From Aquarana catesbeiana (taxonomy: Eukaryota; Chordata; Amphibia; Anura; Ranidae), in contig NC_133333.1 of the NCBI RefSeq assembly GCF_042186555.1, positions 219,544,757 to 219,608,756 of the forward strand: a DNA stretch of 64,000 bases, written 5' to 3'. A model generated the notes under the pieces. It was given only the letters and a program-made list of their open reading frames with translations. It was not told the DNA's origin and ran no database searches. Numbering within the stretch: the first letter of the stretch is position 1; each line of letters begins with the position of its first letter. Below are positions 11,310-23,293 of the stretch, piece by piece. A program made the translations under genes and the position numbers.

Positions 11310-14300
11310 ATGATTGACATACTGTCACTAAATGTGAAAGGCCTTAATTCCAACACTAAACGAAGCCTAGCTCTACGGGAATTCAAAAAATCTAAAGCTG
11401 ACATAATTTTCACTCAGGAAACACACCTTACTAAAACCGACAATATGGCATTTGCTGCAAAGCATTATTCTCAAATATACCTAGCCTCTAACCCACGTAA
11501 ACGGGCTGGAGTAGCAATTCTTTTTAAAAAAGATTCCCCCTTCCAGTTACAATCCATAATTTCGGACCCCTTAGGGCACTATATCATTTTGAGAGGTTTT
11601 TCCTATCTAAAGTGTATAAACGACTATTTGCATCTCCCCACCAGTACCTGGTTATTGGAGGGGATTTCAACCTGAATTTTTCCTCATGCCTAGACAGACA
11701 TTCCCTAGGACAGGGACAGATCCCCAAGGCCCTTGATAGAAGATCAACTCTTTTCTGTCAGCTAACTAGGAAATATGCTCTATTTGATTCTTGACAGGAC
11801 TATCTACCTGTCAGCTAAACAATTTACTTTCTACTCTCACCCTCATAAATCACACTCACGCCTAGATTACTTTTTTGTGAATGCCCCGACCCTGAGAGCT
11901 TGCACGGGCTCGGATATCCAAGCAATCTCATGGTCAGACCATGCCCAGATCACACTATCTCTTGCACTGTTCCCGGGAACCTTCCGCACTTGCCACTGGC
12001 GCCTGAATGATTTCCTGCTTAAACATGACCTCTCCAGGGACGAACTGAAAAAAACCTTGAAGTTATATTTTGCAGAAAACCACTCCCCTGAGGTTTCCAC
12101 TTCTTCTCTCTGGGAGGGTCATAAAGTGGTTTTTAGAGGCCAATGTATTTCACTCTCCATGGCACTCAAAAGAAACGCTTCTACTGCTTGTAGAGCTTTA
12201 TTAGATAAGCTTAAACAGTTGGAAACACACCTGCTTTCATCTCCGTCCTTATACACTCTTAGAAAGCTTATAAGTGTTCGGGCAGGATTAAGAGACATAG
12301 ACTTAGGTAAAATCGAAAAGGCGTTACTGCGCTTAAGGCAAACCTACTACGATAAGGCTAATAAACCGCACACACTACTATCCAGACAGTTACGGGAACG
12401 AGTGGCGACCGCTTCAACTTCCCATCCTAAAGATGAGAGTGGCACTCCCCAATCCCATCCCACTAAGATTGCTCAGATCTTTCACGATTATTACTCGTCA
12501 TTGTATAACAATTCGACTGTCCCACATAATTCCCCCTCACAAGAATTGTCCCAAATGATTCACTCCTATCTAGAAGATTGTGAATTACCGCGACTATCTC
12601 CCTCTGCCCTGACTACCTTAAACTCCTCCATCACAGAGGAAGAAATCACTGACACAATTAAAACCCTCCCGAATAACAAAGCCCCAGGCCCTGATGGACT
12701 TCCGTACCAGTACTACAAAACCTTCCTACCGTGTTTACTCCCTTATATGACAACCTTGTTTAATTCATTTCTATCTGAAACACCTGTCCCGCGAAATATG
12801 CAAAATTCCTTCCTCACGCTGATCCCCAAGCCTGGAAAGGACCACAGCCTACCATCAAACTACAGACCCATTGCGCTACTCAACGCAGATCTTAAAATTT
12901 TCATGAAACTATTAGCTAATAGATTAAACAATTTTATGCCATCACTGATCCACAAAGATCAGGTAGGCTTCATACCTATGCGCCAAGCAGGGGACAATAC
13001 ACGTAGGGTCATTGACCTTGTGGAGGTTGCAAACAGGACTAAATTAGAAGCACTATTGCTCAGTCTTGACGCCAAAAAAGCTTTCGATAGGCTAAGCTGG
13101 CCCTTCCTGTTTGCGACTCTACGTCGTGCCGGAATTAAAGGTCCCTTTTTACAAGCCATCTTTCACCTCTATTCGTCCCCGTCGGCCATGGTACGCACCC
13201 AACACGCTACATCTACCACCTTCCCGATATCTAATGGAATGCGGCAAGGCTGTCCGCTCTCACCACTCCTTTACGCCCTGTGTATCGAACCCTTAGCAGC
13301 CCACATCAGGGAGAATCCAAATATTCATGGTATCCCAGTTCGTATTAGAGACTTTAAGATTTCCCTATATGCCGACGACGTTCTCCTCACCCTGACGCAA
13401 CCCCACATTTCTCTACCGAACTTACACACAGAGCTGGAACGATATAGTGCCCTATCTGGGTATAAAATTAATAATTCTAAAACAGAGGCCCTCCCCCTCA
13501 ATATGCCTCCTCAGACATTATCGGCTCTCTCGCAGTCATTTAATTACTCCTGGAAGACTTCCTCCTTAAAATATCTCGGGGTCCATCTCACCACCACATA
13601 TGATTCCCTCTATAAAGCTAACTTTCCCCACTTATATACCGCTATCAGAGCTTCATTGACCAAATGGAAATCCCTGAAACTATCTCTCTTTGGGCGTCTA
13701 GCGACCCTGAAGATGACGATTTTACCCCAGCTCCTATACCTATTTGAGACACTTCCGATACCAATGCCAACCTCACACCTCAAGAGACTACAGAGCGACC
13801 TGATAAATTTCTTTTGGAACTATAAGAGACACCGGATTGCTAAATCGGTTCTCTATGCCTCTCGTAATCAGGGTGGCCTAGCCTTTCCTAACATAGCCAA
13901 ATATTATTTAGCAGCCCAACTACGCCCTGTGGCCTCTTGGTGTACTCTCCATGCTTTCAATCGCTGGACACAAATTGAGAAGCTTTGGTTGGCCCCTATA
14001 CATCCGAACTCCATGTTATGGGGCTCTGATGTACCTGCGGAAAGCTTACAGCTATTGGGACCAATGTCCCTTCTACGCCAGTTGTGGCGTCGTGCTAAAT
14101 CGACATACCCGCTTACCACCCCCTCCTCACCGGTTACGTCCTTTCTATTCAGCCCAACATTCCAGATAGTCTGACTTCACAGATGTCACACTTCTGGTTG
14201 GAAAAGAACCTATTTCGCTACGACCAGTTGATAGACCCCAGGACTCGAACGCTGAGATCTTTTCAGGACCTGCAAAAAGACTTCGACATTCCCAAACAGG

Positions 14301-15050
14301 CTTTCTTTAGCTACCTACAAATACGGCATTATGCACAATCTCTAGTCCCCAATCTTCAATTCTCCCCACTAACTGACTTTGAAAAACTGCTTAGAGAGCT
14401 CGTCCCCTAAAGGTATGATCTCACAAACCTACCAGCCTTTGACGCATGATTTTTCGCCAACCGGACCAGGTCATGCATATATGGGAAAGTGGGAGCGAGC
14501 CTTGGGAGCAGATCTCCCTCTACACACCTGGCAGCTTATATGGTCCCAGGCCTCTAAGAGCTCTGTATGCACGCTATATAAAGAGAACCAATATAAGATT
14601 TTTTTCCATTGGTACCAGACCCCAGACTTGCTCCACTCCATGTATCCACTGGCCGATTCTCGTTGGCGATGCTGCAAAGATAGAGGGACGCTATTCCATA
14701 TTTATTGGACCTGCCCCTTGATTATCTCATACTGGCAGATGTTACATTCCCTGCTCCGGTCCATCTTTGATGTTGAGGTGCCTTTTGATCCGAAGATTTT
14801 TGTGTTGGGTCTCCCACCAATCTATCTCCCTAAAATGTCCAAGAAACTTCTGTCACATATATTAAATGCAACACGATGCTTGGTGGCACTAAAATGGAAG
14901 CAGAGAGAACCACCCTCGATATCGGAGTTGCACTCCAGGATAAGAGATGTCAAGAGAATGGAGTACCTGACAGCCTCTTTGAATGATAATCTCGAGAAGC
15001 ATAATCGAATATGGGAGCTATGGGTCCTCTTAGAAAATCCCATAACTTAA
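11310..15050 (+). pseudogene. L1 ORF2 endonuclease/reverse transcriptase, frameshifted
   Basis: ORF2p nicks target DNA and primes reverse transcription there. The apurinic-type endonuclease starts at 11310 (SLNVKGLN), then TQETH, GGDFN (near 11655) and SWSDH (near 11935), giving all the main catalytic motifs. Shifts occur near 11600-11650 and at about 11790, where the tryptophan-like position merges into the 799-codon open frame 11775-14174. That frame carries RT motifs NKAPGPDGLP, SLDAKKAFDRLSW, GMRQGCPLSPLL and the catalytic YADD at 13368-13379. A further shift at about 14160-14180 and a return near 14400 lead to a C-terminal Cys/His segment (WRCC...GTLFHIYWTCP). It ends at 15048-15050. L1 clade is clear; at least four frame breaks make it defective. 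Confidence 0.9.
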
Positions 15051-15501
15051 ATTTTCCCTATTGCAGGCCCTGGTTTACTGGTTCCTTCTGCTTCCAGGGG
15101 GTCGTGGGCTTCGGAGGCGGGGCGCTGTTCCTTCACCTTCATCATTCTCCACTATTTCTCTCCTATCTCTACTCATCTCATCTTACTCTTCCTCCCCCCC
15201 TTTTTCTATTCTCTACTCTTCCTTACCTTTCTTCATTCCCCTCAACCTATTTAATTTTGTTTAGTTTTGCAAGGTATACATGCAGTAATATCTGAATAAA
15301 GTCATGTCAATGTAGCCTATTAACGGTTACTAGCTCAACTGGCACATAATGTCCTGCTTCTCACATCGAGTGTGGTTTGTTTGGACTTTACTTCAGAACT
15401 ACCTACTATGCTTCAAATTGTGTTACCTTGTATTTTATGTTGTCAATTTTGTTCTCTCTTGGAAAATTCAATAAAAATTGTCAATTTTTCAAAAAAAAAA
15501 A
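15051..15501 (+). other. L1 3-prime UTR and poly(A)
   Basis: A pyrimidine-rich 3-prime UTR ends with AATAAAAATTG near 15470, a plausible polyadenylation signal, and an A run of about 16 bases at 15491-15506. Confidence 0.8.
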
Positions 15502-15971
15502 AAAAATCGCAGGTTACCGCCATTACTAGTAAAAAAAAAAAATAATAAAAATGCCATAAATCTATTCCCTATTTTGTAGGCGCTATAACTTTTGCGCAAA
15601 CCAATCAATATACGCTTATTGCGATTTTTTTTTACCAAAAATATATAGAAGAACACATATCGGCCTAAACTGAGGACATTTTTTTTTTTTTTTTTTTTAA
15701 ATTGGGATATTTATTATAGCAAAAAGTAAACGATATTGTGTTTTTTCAAAATTGTCACTCTTCTTTTGTTTATAGCGCAAAAAATACAAACCGCAGAGGT
15801 GATCAGATACCAACAAAAGAAAGCTCTATTTGTGGGAAAAAAAGGACGTCAATTATGTTTGGGTGAAGCGCCACACGACCGTGCAATGGTCAGTTAAAAC
15901 GACGCAGTGCCGTATCGCAAAAAATGGCCTGGTCATTGAGCAGCCAAATCTTCCGGGGCTGAAGTGGTTAA

Positions 15972-16167
15972 CCACTTGCCCACTGGGTGCCTAAATCCCC
16001 TTCCTACCCAGACCAAATTTCAGCTTTCAGTGCTCTCACATTTTGAATGACAATTACTCAGTCATGCAACACTGTAGCCATACGAAATTTGTGTCATTTT
16101 TTTTCACACAAATAGAGCTTTCTTTTGGTGGTATTTAATCACCACTGAGTTTTTATTTTTTGCACTA
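15972..16167 (-). mobile_element. piggyBac-like right-end fragment
   Basis: It begins at the shared TTAA (15968-15971) with CCACTTGCCCACTGGG. It continues with the inverse of the GAAAGCTGAAAATTGG block seen at other right ends. It stops where a MITE fragment begins at 16171. Two elements therefore abut at a single TTAA. Confidence 0.6.
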
Positions 16168-16170
16168 TAA

Positions 16171-16285
16171 GGCTACTTTCACAATGAGGCATTGGGGGCG
16201 TCGGCGGTAAAGCGCCGCTATTTTTAGCGGTGCTTATTTGGGTATTATGGGTAAAGCTCTGCTTTAAGTACAGCTGTGGACCCTT
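16171..16285. mobile_element. MITE fragment, Harbinger-like end
   Basis: TAA at 16168-16170 precedes GGCTACTTTCACAATGAGG. This end is similar to the other TAA-flanked MITEs, with a GCGGTAAAGCGCCGC hairpin behind it. No right terminus was found. Confidence 0.5.
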
Positions 16286-16519
16286 CCATGAAATAAAGAG
16301 ATCCTATGGTTTTCTCTGAAATGTCTTAAAACTCACAAAAAGTAATTGTCCCCTCTCATCCTGTTTAGGGAACACCTATCTGGTGGAGGACCAAATGGGG
16401 CCCATGTGGACATCTGATTTATTAGTATACACGAGTCGGTCACTTAGGTGAAAAAAATCCCTAGCTTCTCTGTTGGGTGTTCTATGAGGTTATGTGCTAG
16501 TTTGAGCACTCCACGAGGT

Positions 16520-16660
16520 GAGGTCTTCCATGGAGCCTCAGCCGAGGAAGATTGACAGTTATTTTGTGTTTCTTCCATTTGCAAATATGCGCACCAACTG
16601 TTGTCACCCTCTCACCAAGCTGCTTGTCGATGGTCTTGTAGCCCATTCCAGCTTTGTGTA
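16520..16660 (-). pseudogene. Tc1 transposase fragment, family B, antisense
   Basis: On the minus strand this reads as the second helix-turn-helix region of a Tc1 transposase. The nucleotide blocks AAGCTGGAATGGGCTACAAG and GTTGGTGCGCATATTTGC are recognisable. It encodes approximately W-x-TRPS-x-SLVRG with damage. It ends exactly at TA 16659-16660, where a different Tc1 family starts on the plus strand. Confidence 0.65.
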
Positions 16661-17655
16661 CAGTATCTCACAAAAGTAAGTACACCCCTCTCATTTTTGT
16701 AAATATTTTATTATATCTTTTCATGTGACAACACTGAAGAAATGACACTTTGCTACAATGTAAAGTAGTGAGTGTACAGCTTGTATAACAGTGTAAATTT
16801 GCTCAATAACTCAACACACAGCCATTAATGTCTAAACCGCTGGCAACAAAAGTGAGTACACCCCTAAATAAAAATGTCCAAATTGGGCCCAATTAGCTAT
16901 TTTCCCTCCCCGGTGTCATGTGACTCATTAGTGTTACAAGGTCTCAGGTGTGAATGGGGAGCAGGTGTGTTAAATTTGGTGTTAATGCTCTCACTCTCTC
17001 ATACTGGTCACTGGAAGTTCAACATGACACCTCATGGCAAAGAACTCTCTGAGGATCTGAAGAAAAGAATTGTTGCTCTACATAAAGATGGCCTAGGCTA
17101 TAAGAAGATTGCCAAGACCCTGAAACTGAGCTGCAGCACAGTGAGCAAGACCATACAGCGGTATAACAGGACAGGTTCCACTCAGAACAGGCCTCGTCAT
17201 GGTCAACCACAGAAATGAGTGCATGTGCTCAGCGTCATATCCAGAGGTTGTCTTTGGGAAATAGACATATGAGTGCTGTCAGAATTGCTGCAGAGGTTGA
17301 AGGGGTGGGGGGTCAGCCTGTCAGTGCTCAGACCATACGCCGCACACTGCATCAAATTGGTCTGCATGGCTGTCTTCCCAGAAGGAAGCCTCTTCTAAAG
17401 ATGATGCACAAGAAAGCCCACAAACAGTTTGCTGAAGACAAGTAGACTAAGGACATGGATTACTGGAACCATGTCCTGTGGTCTGATGAGACCAAGATAA
17501 ACTTATTTGGTTCAGATGATGTCAAGTGTATGTGGAGACAACCAGGTGAGGAGTACAAAGACAAGTGTGTTTTGCCTACAGTCAAGCATGGTGGTGGGAG
17601 TGTCATGGTCTGGGGCTGCATGAGTGCTGCCAGTACTGGGGCGCTGCATGATCCT
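16661..17655 (+). mobile_element. Tc1/mariner element, family A, 3-prime truncated
   Basis: TA at 16659-16660 precedes the terminus CAGTATCTCACAAAAGTAAG. A second internal copy of AGTGAGTACACCCCTAAAT lies near 16850, which is the direct-repeat arrangement inside Tc1 inverted repeats. The transposase reading frame follows. The right third of the element and its own right end are missing; family B sequence takes over near 17655. Confidence 0.8.
17024..17653 (+). pseudogene. Tc1-like transposase, N-terminal two-thirds, broken
   Basis: Transposases of this family cut and paste DNA at TA sites using a DD(34)E triad. The ATG at 17024 (MTPHGKELSEDLKKR) opens the paired-type helix-turn-helix region, ending near QPQK at 17213. 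A frameshift there leads into SAVRIAAEVEGVGGQPVSAQ. An in-frame TAG at 17443-17445 follows EDK, where glutamine is probably expected. The catalytic domain begins with VLWSDETKINLFG, supplying the first Asp, and runs to HGGGSVMVWGCMSA. The second Asp and the Glu are absent because of the truncation near 17655, so no active enzyme is possible. Confidence 0.85.
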
Positions 17656-17924
17656 AATCTCAGCTTGTTATCTGTATAGAAGACAACTAAGAGCCAGAAA
17701 TTTTGCTGACTGATAGGGGATCAAATACTTATTTCACTCATTAAAATGCTAATCAATTTATAACTTTTTTGAAATGCCTTTTTCTGGATATTTTTGTTGT
17801 TGTTCTGTCTCGACTCTCACTGTTAAAATAAATCTACCATTAAAATGATAGACTGATCATTTCTTTTTATCAATGGGCAAACATACAAAATCAGCAGGGG
17901 ATCAAATACTTTTTTCCCTCACTG
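17656..17924 (+). mobile_element. Tc1 family B deletion derivative, right end
   Basis: A block with CTCAGCTTGTTATCTGTATA, which lies upstream of the transposase in family B, is joined directly to the family B right end. The end reads AGGGGATCAAATACTT and closes with TTTCCCTCACTG, followed by TA at 17925-17926. The inverted repeat differs from the family A one at 16661, so the two ends of this composite do not belong together. Confidence 0.7.
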
Positions 17925-17926
17925 TA

Positions 17927-18339
17927 TATAGCCTATAGGTGCTAAAGGGGTGTGGCCACATATTAACATTAGAAATTCTGGATGAACCTTCTGCACATTG
18001 TTATATACCCTTTCTAGCAAACTTTGCAACAAAAACAGGGATTTTTAGTTCATACTTATTGCCATACATGTTTAATCTGGCCAACTGTGTCAAAGTTAAT
18101 CCTTCTGAACATAGTAGCTCTCCTGCATTTTTTGTCTATTTGCCCCATGTTGGCATTGTTTGTGTCCACAGCAGCATTTACAGAGCAGAGTAGGACTGGC
18201 CATTGAGGGATAACTTTGATGCAGTTTGCCAGCTTAAAAATGTAGTGCAATAAGTGTGAGCTAAATATCCCTGTTCTTTTTTAATTGCAAAGTTTGCTAG
18301 AAAGGGTACAGTATATAACGGTGTGCAGCGGGTTCATCC
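17927..18339. other. Spacer with short inverted similarity
   Basis: The block TTTCTAGCAAACTTTGCAA near 18011 recurs inverted near 18288-18306, and TTTAATCTGGCCAACTGTG near 18069 has an inverted partner near 18220-18240. This suggests an old palindromic MITE of about 370 bp. No coding signal. Confidence 0.45.
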
Positions 18340-19325
18340 AGAATTTGGGATTTGGGTATAACAAAAGGACAGAGAGGAGATTAGGGTAACATAGAGGGAA
18401 AGAAGGCGAATTTCGGTGTACAAGAGAGGGACACAGGGTGCATTGGGGTAAAATAGAAAGACGGGGGGGAGGATTACTGGAATGCAATAGAGGGATGGAG
18501 GGAGATTATTGGGATACAATAGAGGGGCAGAAGGGGAATTATTGGGATACAATAGAGGGATAGAAGGGAAATTATTGGGATACAATAGAGGAATAGAGGG
18601 GGGATTATTGGGATAAAATAGAGGGACAGAAGGGAAATTATTGGGATACAATAGAGGGACAGAAGGGGAATTATTGGGATACAATGAGGAATAGAGGGGG
18701 AATTATTGGGATACAATAGAGGGACAGAAGGGAAATTATTGGGATACAATAGAGGAATAGAGGGGGGATTATTGGGATACAATAGAGAGATAGAAGGGAA
18801 ATTATTGGGATACAATAGAGGGACAGAAGGGGAATTATTGGGATACAATGAGGAATAGAGGGGGAATTATTGGGATACAATAGAGGGACAGAAGGGAAAT
18901 TATTGGGATACAATAGAGGAATAGAGGGGGGATTATTGGGGTACAATAGAGGGACAGAAGGGGGATTATTGGGGTACAATAGAGGGACAGAAGGGGGATT
19001 ATTGGGGTACAATAGAGGGACAGAAGGGGGATTATTGGGGTACAATAGAGGGACAGAGGAGGAATTATTGGAATACAGTAGAGGGGCAGAGGGGGGGATT
19101 ATTGGGGTACAATAAAGGGACAGAAGAGGAATTATTGGAATTTAGTAGGGGGACAGGGGGGATTATTAAGATACAGTAGAGGGACTGGGGGGGGGGAATA
19201 TTGGGATACAATAGAGGGACAGAGGGGGTATAATTGGGATACAGTAGACAGTAGAGGGACAGAGGGGGTACAATTGGGATACAGTAAAGGGACAGAGGGG
19301 GATTATTGGGGTACAATAGGCAGGG
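18340..19325. repeat. 33-bp minisatellite, about 30 units
   Basis: The unit is close to ATTATTGGGATACAATAG plus AGGGACAGAAGGGGG. It measures 33 bp between consecutive copies at 18965 and 18998. Left units are more divergent than the 18900-19080 block, where copies are nearly identical. The period is a multiple of three, so long low-complexity ORFs open on both strands; these are not genes. Confidence 0.95.
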
Positions 19326-19937
19326 GGACAGTGTTGTGGATCGGGCCTTGTTTCTGTTTATGGGGTCATAGTGATCCTTGTTCTTTTTTTGTTTTTTTCT
19401 CTGTACCCCTTCCCAGCTCTCTCCTTACACAAATTTCTCTGTAAATGTTGTCTTTGGCTCTCACTGTCTGCCACATGCCAGGTAAACTAGGGATAAAGTG
19501 TATTAAAATCCCGTCCATCTCATTCATCCGGCGAGTGGAGAGTGCGGCCTGTACTTCAGTCACTCGCAGAATCTGCCGCTTTAATCAGTCTCTCCCCCTC
19601 TATCAAGGGCCGTGTAATGTGTTCCTGTCATCTCATCTGCCGCCCGGAAAATATGGCTGTCAGAAAACTGTTATCCCGCCATCAATCTCGTCTCGGATGT
19701 AACTGTGCAGAAACTGTCCCATGTATTTCATCTTCAAAGTTCTGTCCTCGTCATAAAGATGCAGAATTCACTTTCCAGAGAGAGAACCATCCACCGATGA
19801 CACCAAATACTGAACCTGCCTTGTACCAGGCCCCGAGATAATGTACAATGGGGCCCTATCTTCAGTAGATTCAACAATCGTTTCCCTTCTCTATACACCT
19901 GCCTTGTCTTTTTCCAATCCGCTTATTTATTTATTTT
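19326..19937. other. Spacer without recognised genes
   Basis: No repeat ends are visible. Open frames between 19440 and 19840 on the plus strand show no domain I recognise. Possibly single-copy. Confidence 0.35.
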
Positions 19938-20397
19938 AAAGCGGAATGTCACTTCTCAACACTAAATATTTTTAATCCTTATGCTGCTGGCATTAGTAAA
20001 TAAATAGTACAGTATACTACATTTACTTGTTTTAAACTTTTTTTTTTTTTTACATTTCTTTAGTTACTTCCTGGTTTCTGGCCTAGGCGAATGATGTCAT
20101 TCATCCCAGGAGTCTTCAGGAGGGGAGGAAGGTTTTTTCTTAGCCCAGCAAATCCTCCTGCCTGCATGTCTAAGCTAAGGGCAGATGGATTCCAGGAAGT
20201 AAATGCTACGTGAACCATCAGCCCTTACTCAAAATGGACATGGCCAGAATTGCTAGTGGGGTGTTTTTCAAAATAATTTCTCAGGAAAATAAAGCATGGA
20301 GATGTGGATAGATGGGTAAGTTTGCTTTAAATAAATGAAAATGAATAAAATATCGTTTTTTAGTTTGTGGTGCTCAGATGCAGCGTAGTTCCGTTTG
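19938..20397 (-). mobile_element. MITE with AAAGCGGAA termini (inverted partner of 23294-23757)
   Basis: It starts AAAGCGGAATGTCACTTC and ends TGCAGCGTAGTTCCGTTT. Internal blocks (CTTATGCTGCTGGCAT, TTTGTGGTGCTCAGATGCAG) match the element at 23294-23757 in the opposite orientation. No duplication could be assigned with confidence. Confidence 0.65.
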
Positions 20398-20930
20398 AAA
20401 TATTTTATTCAGAAATAAACTGATCGACCCATGCACAGTTAGCTAACAAATCAAAGCTAATCATACCGGGGCCTCTGCGCATTACAGCTTATTCAGAATA
20501 AATATTTCCTCCTTATATGATCAATACTCCATTTGACCCAACTGAAATCTAATTGAATACACTGATACATGCTTTACAATCATTGTACAAATTAAAGTAA
20601 ACTCTCTCCGGATGACTTGTAATTTGCAAGGTGCGCTGTATATCATAGACAAGTGTCATTTTTTTAAATTCTTGCTTTCACCTTTTTTTATCCATTATTC
20701 CCTCCCTGCGCTACTGATCTGCTGCAGCCACTTCCTGCCGACATGTTCTCAAGCAATGGCTGCAGGGCATCTCTGGGGGCAGCTTTCCTGATAATGGCAT
20801 CAATAAATCATGCCTGTGTAATGTGTCTCTATTATGTGTGACAAGAAAAGCACAAAGACAGGAGCGTTGTCACTCTATAACAGGAAGTGACTGCACAAGG
20901 ACCTTCATGGCAGGATCATTAGGATTCATT
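20398..20930. other. Spacer without recognised genes
   Basis: AT-rich with no repeat structure or coding signal that I can support. Confidence 0.35.
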
Positions 20931-20934
20931 TTAA

Positions 20935-22197
20935 CCACCTTCTGGCCGCCGTAAAGTCAAATGATGGTGGGTGGGATCCCCTCTCGTTCTGGAATGACAT
21001 CATATGACGTCACCCCAATCTCAGTGCACCCGTGTGCCCACGAGGGTGTGCAGTGCAGTGATCGCAGGCGTGCTGTGTCCCTCGGACATGGCGTGACCCC
21101 GATCTTGGTGATCAGCTGTGTCCAATCACAGCCGGTCACATGTAAACTTGGAAGTGCTGGTAATCGGTGTGAGGAGAGGAGAGCAGATCAGCAGTATCTC
21201 CTTGCAGGGGAGACCTGTACAGGTAATCAGTGCCCTGATTATCAGTGCAGCCCCAACAGTGCCCAGCAGTGATGCCAGTCAGTGACCATCAGTGATGACA
21301 ATATGTGTCCATCAGTGATGCCAATTTGTGCCCATTAGCGTTGCCAATCTGTACCTGTCAGTGATGCCAGTGCTACCTTTCAGTGCCCATCAGTGCCTGC
21401 TCATCAGTGTCGGCCATCAATGCCGGCTATCCGTGCCACCTATCATTGCCCATAAGTGCCGCCTATCAGTGCCGCCTCTCAGTGCCATCTATTAGTGCCC
21501 ATCAGTGCAGCATATTAGTGCCTCCTCATCAGTGCCACCTAATCAGTGCCCTTCAGTGCTGTCTCATCAGTGCCCAACAGTGATGCCAGTCAGTGACCAG
21601 CTGTGATGCCAATTTGTGCCCAGCAGTGATGTGAATTTGTGCCCATCAGTGATGCCAATCTGTACCTTTCAGTGATGCCAGTCAGTGCTGCCTTTCAGTG
21701 CCGGCCATCAGTGCCACCTATCCGTGCCACCTATCATTGCCCATAAGTGGCACCTATCAGTGCTCATCAGTTCGACATATTAGTGCCTCCTCATCAGTGC
21801 CACCACATCAGTGCCTTTCAGTGCCGTCTCATCAGTGCCCATAAGTGCCACCTCATCAATGCCCATCAGAGGACCCTTTCAGTGCCCATCAGTGCCGCCT
21901 CATCAGCGCACATTAGTGAAGGAGAAAAATCACTTATTTACAACATTTTCGGACAGAAACTAATTAAAAAAATTTTTTTTTCAAAATTTTTGGTCTTTTT
22001 TTAGTTTTTTTTTTAGCAAAATATAGAAAACCCAGCGGTGATTAAATACCCCCCAAGAATGATCTACTTGTGTGGAAAAAATGTCATATGGGTACAGTGT
22101 TGCATCACCGCGCAATTGTCGTTCAAACTGTGAGAGCGCTGAAAGCTGAAAATTGGCCTGGGCAGGAAGGGGGTAAAAGTGGCCAGTATTGAAGCGG
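20935..22197 (+). mobile_element. piggyBac-like non-autonomous element with internal short-repeat array
   Basis: TTAA lies at 20931-20934 and 22198-22201. The left end is CCACCTTCTGGCCGCCGTAA and the right end is GGCCAGTATTGAAGCGG. The middle (about 21230-21920) is a degenerate array of CAGTGCCCATCAGTGCC-type units. The right part carries GCGGTGATTAAATACC and GCAATTGTCGTTCAAAC, shared with other family members here. There is no transposase. Confidence 0.8.
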
Positions 22198-22201
22198 TTA
22201 A

Positions 22202-22615
22202 TAAAAGTTGCAGATTTAAAGTGACACTAAACAATATCGTTAGTCTCCAAAAATAATCCATAAGCCTCCACTACTTCATGGCCCTCTAAACTATTTTTCG
22301 AAAAATTGTTTCTTACTGTGTTTTTCTGACTCCTTGTAATGTCCTCTGTGATCTCCTGATCCTCTCCTTTTACCCTCTCACTTCCGTTTGTATGGAATGA
22401 TCGTTACTCGTGGTCATGTGCAGTGCTCTATGCACACTACAAGTCCCATAGTCCCTAGACCTCAGTCCATCCTAGGAGCCAGCAAGATAAAGTGGCTACG
22501 TTCCTACATACAGGGGGATCATGGAGAACGAATATAGCCACCCTCTAAAAGGAAGTTGGATCACAGCAGCAAAAAACAAGGAGTTTTTCAGATTTGGCTG
22601 AGAGCAATAGAAGGA
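22202..22615. repeat. Possible old MITE
   Basis: AAAGTGACACTAAACAATAT at the left resembles termini common in this window. I could not find a matching inverted right end or duplication. Confidence 0.3.
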
Positions 22616-23293
22616 AATTGAAGGTCGAACATTCCCACAAGTTGGCCTTCAGTCCTGATGATGCTGTGTCCTGGGCAATGTCCTGGGATCACAGTGTCAC
22701 CAGGACATTGGCGGCTGGTGCTGAAAATGTTTGGGGGGGGGGGCGCTCCCCCCTCCAGGTCCGCACCCACCAGAGGATGCCTTGCATTCCATGGGACGAG
22801 AAGCCGGAAACCAGAAATGATGCGATGACGAATATTGAAAGTGGGAGGGTTCCGGGCACAGTGCTCTTCACCCCAAGGACAATCTGAAACAAGCCAATTA
22901 GAGCTCAGCCTTAAATCACATGCTTTTCAAAAGCTTACTGACCTAACAGATACTCATTAGTCCGGCGCCCCGCCATACACACATATAAACGAATATGAAC
23001 AGTGTTTATTTTTATTTTTTATTAATGATAATATATATGATTGACCAACCATTTTTAACATGTTACAACTTTGGGTGGGGGGGGGGAGTTCTTCTTATTG
23101 ACAGATCCCCACTGGCAGCAACTCAATAATGTGTGTAGTAGGGTGATCTGGGGGTACAAGGAGGTGGTTGTTGCATATTTAGAGGTGGGGTTTGGGTGGG
23201 CAAAGGATGGAGCCTGGGTGGGACCACCCAGTCAGTGGGTAGGCCTGATAAAAATTTTGGGCTGGGTTAACTGTATTCTGAAGACCAAGACTT
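22616..23293. other. Spacer without recognised genes
   Basis: G-tracts at 22733-22742 and 23073-23084 are the only notable features. The short frames here have no domain. Confidence 0.35.

Larger units (their letters stand above)
8795..15501 (+). mobile_element. Near-full-length L1-clade LINE with 14-bp target duplication
   Basis: A 6.7-kb insertion is flanked by AAAAATCGCAGGTT at 8781-8794 and 15502-15515; the A run of the right copy merges with the poly(A) tail. The order is a very short 5-prime leader, ORF1 (coiled coil plus RNA-binding domain), a ~1.1-kb pyrimidine-rich spacer, ORF2 (endonuclease, reverse transcriptase, zinc-knuckle-like end), a 3-prime UTR and an A tail. It inserted after the surrounding piggyBac-like element. 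Both ORFs carry frameshifts, so it is no longer autonomous. Confidence 0.9.
8317..15967 (+). mobile_element. piggyBac-like non-autonomous element interrupted by an L1
   Basis: TTAA flanks the unit at 8313-8316 and 15968-15971. The left end reads CCCCTTCTCGACCAGCCGCC and the right end is CCGGGGCTGAAGTGG. The element's own sequence is 8317-8794 plus 15502-15967; the L1 lies between. The right part contains the block with AACTTTTGCGCAAACCAATC that recurs near 24240, 30540 and 54190. TTAA duplication is the hallmark of piggyBac transposons. Confidence 0.75.

Noticed and set aside
18334..19316. Repetitive YPNNSPSVPLL-type open frames
   Set aside because: They are translations of the 33-bp minisatellite with no start context or domain.
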